A stretch of 64,000 nt of DNA from positions 1,674,001 through 1,738,000 of the forward strand of contig NZ_CP050854.1 of NCBI RefSeq assembly GCF_017569925.1. The letters are read 5' to 3'. The position numbers and the translations under genes are program-made. This document shows, piece after piece, positions 55,446 to 64,000 of the stretch (positions are counted from its first letter, which is position 1; the number at the start of each line of letters is the position of its first letter). The notes beneath the pieces were generated by a model. It did not search any database. It was given only the letters and a program-made list of their open reading frames with translations, and was not told the DNA's origin. The stretch is from Brenneria izadpanahii (lineage in GTDB: Bacteria; Pseudomonadota; Gammaproteobacteria; Enterobacterales; Enterobacteriaceae).

Positions 55446-55473
55446 GCGATGCGCCAGCGGACGGACGCATCGC
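55446..55473 (+). terminator. hairpin after the amidase fragment
   Basis: This is a perfect eight-base stem (GCGATGCG / CGCATCGC) with a 12-base loop, 11 bases after the stop. It has no T run, so its function as a terminator is uncertain. Confidence 0.35.
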
Positions 55474-55728
55474 CATTAAGCGTTAACCTGCCCGTATTGA
55501 TCTGATGGATCGCCGCTTATAAGCGGCCGTCGGCCGAAAGTTGAATTAACCCACCTCAATGGAGTCTAAATTGCGATACCGAACCCCTTTCACTCAGAAG
55601 GGAAGAAAAAGGCTTCCAATCGGTAAATCGCAGCTATCGCAGCTTATGGCAATCTCGCGTTCATAAAAGCGTGTTATTTAAATGATGCCGTGAAAGACTG
55701 CATGCTAATAATTAGAGACATAGACTCT

Positions 55729-56652
55729 ATGCTTAATACCCAGGAAAAATTTTCACACTATGCCCATCCCCGGCACTGGTCATTATGGTTTGGACTGGGG
55801 GTACTGTTTTTTCTGGTCCAGTTGCCTTATCCCGTACTGGTAAAGTTGGGCGGCTGGTTAGGACGCCAGTCGATGTATTTCTTAAAAAGACGTGTGGCGA
55901 TCGCCAGACGTAATCTGGAACTCTGTTTTCCTGACGACGACGCGCGGCAAATCAATGCCAAATTAACCGATAATTTCTCCTCCCTCGGCATAGGGCTGAT
56001 GGAAACGGGCATGGCGTGGTTCTGGCCCGACAAACGGATAAAAAAGTGGGTTGAGGTGATCGGGCTGGCAAATTTGCAGGAAGCGGAGAACAAGCGGCGC
56101 GGAGTGATCGTTATCGGCGTCCATTTTATGACGCTCGAACTTCATTTCCGCATGCTGGGGCATTGTAAGCCGATGACGGTGATGTATCGGCCGCACAACA
56201 GCAAAATCATGGAACTGGTGCAAAAGAGGGGACGTTCAAGGTCAGGGAATGAACTGGTCAGCCGGAAGAAACTGGTTGGCATGGTGCATAAATTAAAACG
56301 CGGCGGCGTCGTTTGGTTCGCCCCCGATCAGGACTATGGCCCCAAGGGCAGCGTATTCGCGCCATTTTTCGGCGTAGAGCGGGCGGCGACCACCAACGGC
56401 ACTTTCATTATCTCTAAACTGGCCAGACCGGAGCTGGTGACCGCGGTGGTGATCCGTAAACCCGGCGGTCAGGGATATCAATTGAATATCTCTTCCCGGC
56501 TGGAAAATTATCCCTATGATGACAATCTGGCCGCCGCCAGCTATATCAACCGGGTTATCGAATGTGAGATCATGAGGGCTCCCGATCAATATCTCTGGCT
56601 GCACCGGCGTTTTAAAACCCGTCCGGCTGGCGAGTCATCCTTGTATATTTAA
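55729..56652 (+). CDS. lipid A late acyltransferase, LpxL/LpxP-like
   Basis: This 307-residue inner-membrane acyltransferase adds a secondary acyl chain to Kdo2-lipid IVA. One N-terminal membrane helix (~18-38) is followed by the HX4E motif in GVHFMTLELHF. Segments IGLMETGMAWFWPDKRI, VVWFAPDQDYGPKGSVFAPFF and QYLWLHRRFKTRP match E. coli LpxL and LpxP in order, and the length is the same (306). The chosen ATG at 55729 gives this length; earlier starts at 55690 and 55702 lack homology. It could be an extra copy, as the main lpxL is usually elsewhere. It stands alone before the cyclic glucan synthase gene. Confidence 0.92.
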   Translation: MLNTQEKFSHYAHPRHWSLWFGLGVLFFLVQLPYPVLVKLGGWLGRQSMYFLKRRVAIARRNLELCFPDDDARQINAKLTDNFSSLGIGLMETGMAWFWPDKRIKKWVEVIGLANLQEAENKRRGVIVIGVHFMTLELHFRMLGHCKPMTVMYRPHNSKIMELVQKRGRSRSGNELVSRKKLVGMVHKLKRGGVVWFAPDQDYGPKGSVFAPFFGVERAATTNGTFIISKLARPELVTAVVIRKPGGQGYQLNISSRLENYPYDDNLAAASYINRVIECEIMRAPDQYLWLHRRFKTRPAGESSLYI

Positions 56653-56925
56653 TTGATTCGATAAATACCATTAATATGATGGCGTTGCCCGAAGCGTTCC
56701 GATCCGCTTCGCTGTTATATTCAACGGCCGGACATTTTATCGACTACACTTGTCTTCTCTCTATACGCTTTTCTTAAATGTCGCTCCCGACATGAGCGAA
56801 TTCGAATCGTTGACGCATTTCCCATACTAAGTGCCGACATGCCTGCGCCAATAAGGTTTGCCAGCTTTCTGGACGTTACCTTCAATATGCCTGCGCGGAT
56901 TTTACGTTCAGGCTAAAAGGCGATT

Positions 56926-59900
56926 ATGAAAATATCTCCTCGCGCGCTTATTTTTCTGCGCAAAGCCCCGCCGATCTGGCATGACATTCTGCCGGTAAGA
57001 GGCGAACTGTTTGGCATGGAACGCTTGGAACAGCATGGCCGCACGCTTGCGGCCGCACAGCCTGTAACCCTGTCGCCGCCCGCCGTCATGTCTTTACACC
57101 ATCGCCTGAATGATAATGCCAAAGTGCTATTGGCCGCTTACCGCGCCAGCGCCGCCGAGCTGGAAAAAGGCGGCAGCGTGGTCCCGGCCGCGGAGTGGTT
57201 ATTGGACAACTACCATCTGGTCGCCGCGCAGATTCGGGAAATTCGTGAAGATCTTCCCCCGCGCTATTACCAACAGTTGCCTAAATTATCGCAGGGGCCG
57301 TTTGTGGGTTATCCCAGGGTTTTTGGCCTGGTATGGGCTTTCATCGCCCATACGGACAGCCATGTCGATCCTGAAGCGTTGCGCCGGTTCATTATGGCGT
57401 ATCAGGGCGTGCAGCCGCTGACGATAGGGGAACTGTGGGCGGTAGCCATTACCCTGCGCATTGTGTTGATAGAAAATCTGCGCCGTCTGGCCGATCAGAT
57501 GACCGCCGGACGCAGCGCGCGCGCCGAGGCCGAGCTGGCGGCGAATAATCTTTTGCAAGCGGACGACGGACAGGCCGCCCTGGCGAAGGAGATTGCCCGT
57601 CATAGCGGCGCGCCGCTATCCGAAACGTTCGCGGCGCAGCTGGTAAAGCGGTTACGCGATCAGGATCCGCGCACCACCCCCGCGCTGGGGTGGCTGGAAC
57701 AGCGTTTGAACCAGCAGGGGAGTTCGACGGACGAGGTCGTGCAAAATGCGCAGCAGCGTCTGGGGGTATCTAACGTCACCGTGCGCAATATTATCACCAG
57801 TATGCGGCTGATTTCCGATATTGACTGGGCGACGTTTTTTGAACGCGTCAGTCTGGTGGACGCGCGCTTGCGGCACGGCAGCGCGTTTGCGCAGATGGAT
57901 TTTATCACGCGTAATCTCTACCGCAGCGCCATCGAACAGCTTGCCCGCCAGGCGGCCTGCACGGAACTGGATATTGCCGAAAAGGCGTTATCGCTGGCGA
58001 ACAACGCGCCCGATGGGATGGCTAGCGACGATCTTGACGATCGCAGGCGTGAGCCGGGATATTACCTGATCGCGGAAGGGCGGCCGCAGCTTGAAGCGCT
58101 CATCGGATTTCGGCCCAGACCATTACTGCGTTTCAACCGCTTGACGCTGCGTCTGGGCGCGGCGGGCTACCTGGGCGCTATCGGGCTGTTCACCGCGCTG
58201 CTGCTTGGCGGCGCGCTATTCGTGCTGTCCGCTTCGTCCGTCTCAACCATCTGGCTGGCGGCTATCGGCCTTATCTGCCTCATTCCGTTCTCTGAAGTCG
58301 CCACGGCCTGGGTTAACCGGCTGGCGGCCTGGCTGTTCGGCGCCGCGCCGCTGCCGGGGCTGGAATTTCTGCAAGGCGTGCCGACGCATTGCCGAACGAT
58401 GGTGGCGATCCCCACTTTGCTCTCCAGCGAGCAGGATATTCTGCAACAGGTAGAGCAGTTGGAAGTGCATTATTTGTCCAGCGGACTGGGGGATATGACC
58501 TTCGCCCTGCTGACGGACGGCGTTGACGCCGAAACGGAAACCCTGGCCGGCGATAGCCTCCTGCTGAAGCGGGCGGCCCAGGCGATACGGCAGCTTAATC
58601 ACCGCTATGGCGCTGGGGAGGCCGGCGATCGCTTTTTACTGCTGCACCGCAGAAGACAGTTCAATCGCGGTGAAAACGTGTGGATGGGGTGGGAGCGTAA
58701 ACGGGGGAAACTGCATGAGCTTAACCGGCTATTGCGCGGCGCCGCCGATACCAGTTTTATCCCGGTCGAGGGGCTTGCCGTTGGCGTTCCGGCCGATGTC
58801 CGCTATGTGATTACGTTGGATGCGGATACCCGTCTGCCCAGAGACGCGGCCTTAAAGCTGATTGGCAAAATGGCGCATCCGCTTAACCAGCCCCGCTGGG
58901 ATGCCGGCGGGCGGCGCATCGTCGCCGGTTATGCCATTTTGCAGCCCCGAATTACGCCTTCGCTGCCTGCGGGACATGAAGGATCGCTGTATCAGCGTAT
59001 TTTTTCCGCGCCGGGAGGCATCAATCCTTATGAGGCCGCGGTGTCCGATGTCTATCAGGATCTGTTCGGCGAGGGCTCCTATACCGGCAAAGGGATTTAC
59101 GACGTCGATGCCTTTGAGCGGGCGTTACGGGATCGCATTCCTGAAAACAGCCTGCTGAGCCACGATCTGTTTGAAGGCATTTATGCCCGTTCGGGGCTGG
59201 CCTCGGATGTTGAACTGGTCGAGGCGTTTCCTTCCCGCTACGACGTTATCGTGCAGCGGCAACACCGCTGGACGCGCGGCGACTGGCAACTGCTGCCGTG
59301 GCTGCTGGGATTGGCGCGCACGGATTCCGGCAAGGCGGCGCGGATATCCGCGGTCGGGCGCTGGAAGATGATCGATAATTTACGCCGGGCGTTATTAGCG
59401 CCCAGCCTGCTTTTGATGCTGTTGTTTTGCGGCGTGCTGCCGTTATCGCTGGCGTGGAAAGGCTTTGTCATGGCGCTGCTGGTGCTGGCGTTTCCCGCCT
59501 GTCTGCCCGCGGTATGGGATATGGTTTCCCGCTGCTGGCGGGGGCTGACGAGGCAGCAGCCGTTTAATCAAAGCCGCCCTTTCCGGCGCCTGTTCGGCGA
59601 TCTCAAGCTGGCGTTTATGCAGGTTTTTCTCTCGCTGGCGTTTCTTGCCGACCATAGCTGGCGGGCGCTGGACGCCTTGATTCGCACGCTGATCCGCTTG
59701 ACCGTCACCCGGCGGCGTCTGTTGGAATGGACGACGGCCGCTCAGTCGGGGCGGCGTCCGCGGCTGACGCTGGCGGGATTTTATCGGCGGATGCTGGGCG
59801 GTCTGTTGCTCAGCGTGGCGACAGTGGGATGCGCGCTGGCGATATCGCCCGCCAATTGGCCGCTTTGGCTGCCGCTCGCGCTGCTGTGGCTGGCGGCGCC

Positions 59901-62900
59901 GGCGCTGGCGCTGTGGGTTAGCCGGGTACGTCCGATTACGCGGCAGGAAAATATTGATGAATCCGACAAGCTATTGTTGCGGCTAACCGCCCGGCGAACC
60001 TGGCGTTTTTTTGAAACCTTCGTCACCGAACAGGAACACCACCTGCCGCCGGATAATTTTCAGGAGCAGCCTAAACCGGTTGTCGCTCACCGAACCTCGC
60101 CGACCAATATCGGCCTGTATTTACTCTCCACGGTGGCGGCGCGGGATTTCGGCTGGCTCGGCATCGTCAATACCCTTGAACGCCTGGAAGCGACCTTGGC
60201 CACGATGGATCGGCTGCAACGTTTTAAAGGCCATTTTCTTAACTGGTATGACACGCGGGATCTGCAAACGTTGCCGCCGGCCTATGTCTCTTCCGTTGAT
60301 AGCGGAAATCTGGCCGGCGACCTGATCGCGCTGGCGAATGCCTGCGAGCTATGGCGGGAAGCGAACTGGGATCAGAATATCCGCGAGCCGTTGGCCGACC
60401 ACCTTCAACTGATTCGCGAGTCGCTGCCGCTGCGCCAGGAAACGCAGGGAGAAGCGGTGTTGCTCCAGCGGTTGGGCAAACTTGACGCGCTGTTGAACAG
60501 CAGCCTGCCGCCGGAACGTCTGTTATCGGAATCGGTTTTGCAGTTGGATCAGCTCTTGCTGCGCGCTAATGCGCTATTGCCGCAATGCGTTGATGAGCCC
60601 CTCGCCGAACCGCTTTTCTGGATGAACGCAACCCGGTTGATGTTGATGGCGCATGAAAAAGAGCGGATCTGTTCCGTTATTGAGCGCGAGGCGTTGAACG
60701 CGCGTTTGCAGACGCTGGCTTCCCGCTCGCGCCAAATGGCGATGGAGATGGATTTCGCGTTTCTTATCGATCCTGAGCGTAAGCTGCTGTCGATCGGCTA
60801 TTTGATGGCGGAAAATCAGCTTGATGTTAGTTGCTATGATCTGCTGGCGTCCGAAGCCCGGCTCGCCAGCCTGTTTGCCATCGCCAAAGGCGATGCCGGC
60901 ACGCGCCACTGGTTTCGTCTTGGACGCGCGGCGGCGCTGACCGGTCGCGGGGCGGCGCTTATGTCGTGGTCCGGTTCGATGTTCGAATATCTGATGCCGT
61001 CGTTGGTGATGCGCGCGCCGGTGGGGAGTTTGCTGGAGCAGACGACGCGCCTGATCGTTGCGCATCAGCAGGCTTACGGCCGCATCTTATCGGTTCCCTG
61101 GGGCATTTCCGAATCCGCCTATAACGCCCGCGATATAGATTTTACCTATCAGTATTCGAATTTTGGCGTGCCAGGGTTGGGGTTAAAGCGTGGTCTGGCG
61201 GATAACCTGGTGGTGGCGCCTTATGCGACCGGGTTGGCGGCCATGGTCGATCCGCTCGCCGCCTGCCAAAACTATCAGCGCTTGGCGGGGATAGGGGCTT
61301 CGGGCCGTTACGGTTTCTATGAAGCGCTCGATTTTACCCCTGCGCGGCTGCCGGAAGGGAAAAAGGTGGCCATCGTCTACAGTTTTATGGCGCACCACCA
61401 AGGGATGACGCTGGTGGCGATCGCCAACACCCTGCATGACGGCAATATGCGCAGCCGTTTTCACCGCGAACCGATGATCCAGTCCTGCGAGCTGCTGTTG
61501 CAGGAAGGGCTGCCAGCGCACGTCGCTATCGCCGAACCGCAGCCGGACGATGTGAAAGCCAGCGGGGAAGAAAACCGCAATGAAGCCGCCGCGTTGCGGC
61601 GTTTTTCCGCCACGCCCGCCGGAGCGCCGATCACCCATTTACTTTCCAACGGCCGCTATGCGGTAATGCTGACCACCACCGGATCCGGCTATAGCCGCTG
61701 GCGTGAGCTGGCGGTTACGCGCTGGCAGGAAGACGTCACGCGCGATAGCTGGGGCAGCTTTGTGCTGTTGCGCGATATGCGCAGCGGCCGGATCTGGTCT
61801 GCCGGCGAACAGCTTCAGTTAAGCGAATCGGCGGGCAATCTCCCGGCGCCGTCCGGTATTATCAGCGGCAAAACCGGCGCGCCGGTGCACCGCTATGATG
61901 TGGTGTTCGGGGAGGATCATGCCTCTTTCGTTCGCCATGAAAAGACGTTGACCACCCGGCTGGACGTGCTGGTGTCCGGGGAAAGCGATGGCGAAGTGCG
62001 GCGGGTAACCCTGACCAACAGCGGACGGCGGCAGCGGGATATTGAGCTAACGTCCTACGCGGAGATCGTGCTGGCGCCTCCGGCGGCCGACAGTGCGCAT
62101 ACCGCTTTTTCCCGGCTGTTTGTGCAGACGGAATATCTGGAAGAATTCTCCGCGTTGATTGCCGCCCGGCGGCCGCGCTCGCCGCATGAACAGCCGGTCT
62201 GGGCGGCGCATTTCGTGGTGCTGGAAGGCGCGATCGGCGGCAAGATGCAGTATGAGTCGGACCGGGCCAAGTTTATCGGCTATGGCAAGTCGGTTATGAC
62301 CGCCGATGCCATTTTAGGCCATCAGCCGTTATCCAATACCACCGGAACCGTGCTCGATCCGATCTTTTCACTGCGTCAGCAGGTGAGTATTCCCGCGGGC
62401 AAAACCATTCGTCTGGCGTTTTGGACCGTGGTCGCCGCTTCCCGCGACGAGCTGATTGATGTGATTGATAAGCACCACGATCGCAGCGCCTATGAACGCG
62501 ATAAAACCTTTGCCTGGACTCAGGCCCAGGTGCAGTTGCGCCACCTGGGCGTGAAGACCGAGGAAGCCGCGGAATTTCAGCGTCTGGCGGCCCCGGTGCT
62601 GTATGCCGATCCGCGTTTCCGGGCGCCTTCCGAATCGATCGTTAACGGCGCGGGAATGCAATCCGGCCTGTGGCCGATGTCCATTTCGGGCGATCTGCCG
62701 ATTGTGCTGTTACGCATTGATGATATTGACGATATGGCGCAGGTTCACCAGTTGCTGCGGGCGCATGAATACTGGCGTCTGAAGCTGCTGAACGTGGATC
62801 TGGTGATCGTTAATGAGCGCTCATCCTCTTATATTCAAGACTTGCAGATCGCCATCGAAACGGCGATCCGCAGCAGTCAGTCAAGGCCCAGATTGGGAAG

Positions 62901-64000
62901 CGCGTCAGCGCGCGGCGAGGTCTTTGCGCTGCGCGCGGATTTAATGTCGGCGGAGTCCAGGGCTTTGTTGTTATCGGTTGCCCGGGTCTCGTTGCTTGCC
63001 CGCCGGGGGCCGCTCTCTCGCCAACTGGCGTTAATCCCTTATTCGCCGCCTCAGCCGCGCCTGCCGCATACGCTGAAGCCGAGCGCGCCGGACAGCGCGC
63101 CGCAGCTTGAGGAGCTTGAATTTTTTAACGGCATCGGCGGGTTCGCCCGCCAGGGACGCGAATATGTCACGGTGCTGGATGCCGAACACGCCACGCCCGC
63201 GCCGTGGATCAATGTCATTGCCAATCCCACATTCGGATTTCAGGTGTCGGCGCAGGGCAGCGGATACACCTGGGCGGAAAACAGCCGTGAAAATCAGCTA
63301 ACGCCCTGGGGAAATGACGCGGTGGTCGATCCCGGCGGTGAAGCGTTGTATGTGCAAGATGATGTCAGCGGCGTACTATGGACGCCGACGGCGTGGCCGA
63401 TCAATGACGGCGGACGCTACACCGCCCGCCACGGATTTGGTTACAGCCAGTTTACCCATCAGGCCAATGACATTGAGCTGACGTTATTGCAGTTCGTTCC
63501 GCTGGCGGATCCGATAAAAATATCCCGTCTGCGATTGCGCAATACCTCCATGCAAGCGCGGCAGTTGACGATCACCGGCTATGCCGAGTGGGTGTTGGGG
63601 CCGTCGCGCAGCGGCAGCGCCCCTTATCTGTTAAGCCGGGTGGATGCGCAGACGGGAGCGATGCTGGTTAGCAATCCCTGGTCCGGCGGTTTCCCCGGAC
63701 GCGTCGGCTTTGCCGATTTATCCGGTAAGCAGTTGTCGTTCACCGCCGACAGAACGGAATTCCTGGGGCGTAACGGGCATATGCGCTCGCCGGCCGCGCT
63801 GGCCCAGGGGCGAAGGCTATCCGGCAATACGGCGGCCGGATACGATCCCTGTAGCGCATTGCAGACGCGCATCAGCATAGAGCCAGGCGAGCAGGTGGAG
63901 ATCGTCTGGCTTATCGGTCAGGACGCCAGCGTTGAGCAGGCCAGAAACCTGATTGAGAAGTACCGGGAGATCGACCTGGAGCAGATTTTGAGCGAGGTTG
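56926..64000 (+). CDS. cyclic beta-1,2-glucan synthase (NdvB/ChvB-like), 3'-truncated by window edge
   Basis: This is a very large inner-membrane synthase of periplasmic cyclic beta-1,2-glucans. The frame is open from the ATG at 56926 (AAGG six bases upstream) to the window end, ~2,358 codons. In order: an N-terminal cytosolic region, membrane helices near 400-460, the GT84 domain with YVITLDADTRLPRD (~627) and QRQHRWTRGDW (~775), and further helices near 825-865 and 950-1000. Next come the glycoamylase-like domain (HFLNWYDTRDL near 1105 and MAHHQGMTLVAIAN near 1490) and then the beginning of the GH94 phosphorylase region. Family members have ~2,800 residues. Such synthases are typical of rhizobia and Brucella and uncommon in enterics. 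Confidence 0.93.
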   Translation, partial: MKISPRALIFLRKAPPIWHDILPVRGELFGMERLEQHGRTLAAAQPVTLSPPAVMSLHHRLNDNAKVLLAAYRASAAELEKGGSVVPAAEWLLDNYHLVAAQIREIREDLPPRYYQQLPKLSQGPFVGYPRVFGLVWAFIAHTDSHVDPEALRRFIMAYQGVQPLTIGELWAVAITLRIVLIENLRRLADQMTAGRSARAEAELAANNLLQADDGQAALAKEIARHSGAPLSETFAAQLVKRLRDQDPRTTPALGWLEQRLNQQGSSTDEVVQNAQQRLGVSNVTVRNIITSMRLISDIDWATFFERVSLVDARLRHGSAFAQMDFITRNLYRSAIEQLARQAACTELDIAEKALSLANNAPDGMASDDLDDRRREPGYYLIAEGRPQLEALIGFRPRPLLRFNRLTLRLGAAGYLGAIGLFTALLLGGALFVLSASSVSTIWLAAIGLICLIPFSEVATAWVNRLAAWLFGAAPLPGLEFLQGVPTHCRTMVAIPTLLSSEQDILQQVEQLEVHYLSSGLGDMTFALLTDGVDAETETLAGDSLLLKRAAQAIRQLNHRYGAGEAGDRFLLLHRRRQFNRGENVWMGWERKRGKLHELNRLLRGAADTSFIPVEGLAVGVPADVRYVITLDADTRLPRDAALKLIGKMAHPLNQPRWDAGGRRIVAGYAILQPRITPSLPAGHEGSLYQRIFSAPGGINPYEAAVSDVYQDLFGEGSYTGKGIYDVDAFERALRDRIPENSLLSHDLFEGIYARSGLASDVELVEAFPSRYDVIVQRQHRWTRGDWQLLPWLLGLARTDSGKAARISAVGRWKMIDNLRRALLAPSLLLMLLFCGVLPLSLAWKGFVMALLVLAFPACLPAVWDMVSRCWRGLTRQQPFNQSRPFRRLFGDLKLAFMQVFLSLAFLADHSWRALDALIRTLIRLTVTRRRLLEWTTAAQSGRRPRLTLAGFYRRMLGGLLLSVATVGCALAISPANWPLWLPLALLWLAAPALALWVSRVRPITRQENIDESDKLLLRLTARRTWRFFETFVTEQEHHLPPDNFQEQPKPVVAHRTSPTNIGLYLLSTVAARDFGWLGIVNTLERLEATLATMDRLQRFKGHFLNWYDTRDLQTLPPAYVSSVDSGNLAGDLIALANACELWREANWDQNIREPLADHLQLIRESLPLRQETQGEAVLLQRLGKLDALLNSSLPPERLLSESVLQLDQLLLRANALLPQCVDEPLAEPLFWMNATRLMLMAHEKERICSVIEREALNARLQTLASRSRQMAMEMDFAFLIDPERKLLSIGYLMAENQLDVSCYDLLASEARLASLFAIAKGDAGTRHWFRLGRAAALTGRGAALMSWSGSMFEYLMPSLVMRAPVGSLLEQTTRLIVAHQQAYGRILSVPWGISESAYNARDIDFTYQYSNFGVPGLGLKRGLADNLVVAPYATGLAAMVDPLAACQNYQRLAGIGASGRYGFYEALDFTPARLPEGKKVAIVYSFMAHHQGMTLVAIANTLHDGNMRSRFHREPMIQSCELLLQEGLPAHVAIAEPQPDDVKASGEENRNEAAALRRFSATPAGAPITHLLSNGRYAVMLTTTGSGYSRWRELAVTRWQEDVTRDSWGSFVLLRDMRSGRIWSAGEQLQLSESAGNLPAPSGIISGKTGAPVHRYDVVFGEDHASFVRHEKTLTTRLDVLVSGESDGEVRRVTLTNSGRRQRDIELTSYAEIVLAPPAADSAHTAFSRLFVQTEYLEEFSALIAARRPRSPHEQPVWAAHFVVLEGAIGGKMQYESDRAKFIGYGKSVMTADAILGHQPLSNTTGTVLDPIFSLRQQVSIPAGKTIRLAFWTVVAASRDELIDVIDKHHDRSAYERDKTFAWTQAQVQLRHLGVKTEEAAEFQRLAAPVLYADPRFRAPSESIVNGAGMQSGLWPMSISGDLPIVLLRIDDIDDMAQVHQLLRAHEYWRLKLLNVDLVIVNERSSSYIQDLQIAIETAIRSSQSRPRLGSASARGEVFALRADLMSAESRALLLSVARVSLLARRGPLSRQLALIPYSPPQPRLPHTLKPSAPDSAPQLEELEFFNGIGGFARQGREYVTVLDAEHATPAPWINVIANPTFGFQVSAQGSGYTWAENSRENQLTPWGNDAVVDPGGEALYVQDDVSGVLWTPTAWPINDGGRYTARHGFGYSQFTHQANDIELTLLQFVPLADPIKISRLRLRNTSMQARQLTITGYAEWVLGPSRSGSAPYLLSRVDAQTGAMLVSNPWSGGFPGRVGFADLSGKQLSFTADRTEFLGRNGHMRSPAALAQGRRLSGNTAAGYDPCSALQTRISIEPGEQVEIVWLIGQDASVEQARNLIEKYREIDLEQILSEV

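Overview
The window is about 64 kb of chromosome from a Gram-negative gammaproteobacterium. It is most likely an enterobacterium of the Pectobacteriaceae type (Brenneria, Pectobacterium, Dickeya or a relative). Reasons: close E. coli-type orthologues (YidG/YidH, GrxB, YehS, PgaABCD, YfiR-DgcN-YfiB, LpxL-type acyltransferase), a chemoreceptor ending in the enteric NWETF pentapeptide, moderately GC-rich coding DNA, and a gene mix typical of plant-associated bacteria (nitrilase, inositol catabolism, cyclic glucan synthase). The genus call is inference. No transposase, integrase, rRNA, tRNA or CRISPR array was recognised.

Layout. 0-5.3 kb: end of an RND pump gene with its outer-membrane lipoprotein channel, then yidG/yidH and grxB. 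5.3-9.9 kb: a three-unit ~134-bp tandem repeat whose units carry copies of the 3' end of the adjacent chemoreceptor gene, that chemoreceptor, and a soluble FIST-domain chemoreceptor. 10-12.1 kb: nitrilase and a divergent LysR regulator. 12.3-16.3 kb: yehS, acireductone dioxygenase, and a cystathionine gamma-lyase/beta-synthase pair. 16.4-21.1 kb: a paired half-ABC transporter of the siderophore type and an AraC/PchR-like regulator. 21.5-24.8 kb: a 2-oxoglutarate/Fe(II)-type oxygenase followed by a MetQ-MetN-MetI-like ABC transporter. 25-25.9 kb: an orphan CapW/BrxR-like WYL regulator. 26-34.8 kb: pgaABCD (pgaB is frameshifted) facing yfiR-dgcN-yfiB, which join PNAG exopolysaccharide to a diguanylate cyclase switch. 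35-36.8 kb: two membrane proteins. 37.3-54.8 kb: a large myo-inositol catabolic region (iolT, a Gfo/Idh dehydrogenase, iolE, iolD, an RpiR regulator, iolB, mmsA/iolA, fused iolC, iolG and a TIM-barrel isomerase), with an orphan PTS EIIA and a truncated iolG-like relic. 54.9-56.7 kb: an amidase fragment and an LpxL/LpxP-like acyltransferase. 56.9 kb to the end: the first ~2,360 codons of a cyclic beta-1,2-glucan synthase.

How the genes fit together. The inositol genes cover uptake, oxidation to inosose (IolG), dehydration (IolE), ring opening (IolD), isomerisation (IolB), phosphorylation and probable aldol cleavage (IolC fusion), and CoA-acylating oxidation (MmsA). Palindromes in the large intergenic gaps are plausible operators for the RpiR protein. 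The 12.9-24.8 kb stretch is rich in sulfur-linked functions (methionine salvage, reverse transsulfuration, a methionine-type ABC system with an oxygenase), but their joint operation is only a hypothesis. No clearly new multigene system was found. The most unusual signals are the chemoreceptor-tail repeat array, the pgaB frameshift in a G run, the oxygenase/Met-type ABC cluster, the orphan CapW-like regulator, and the iol operator-like palindromes.
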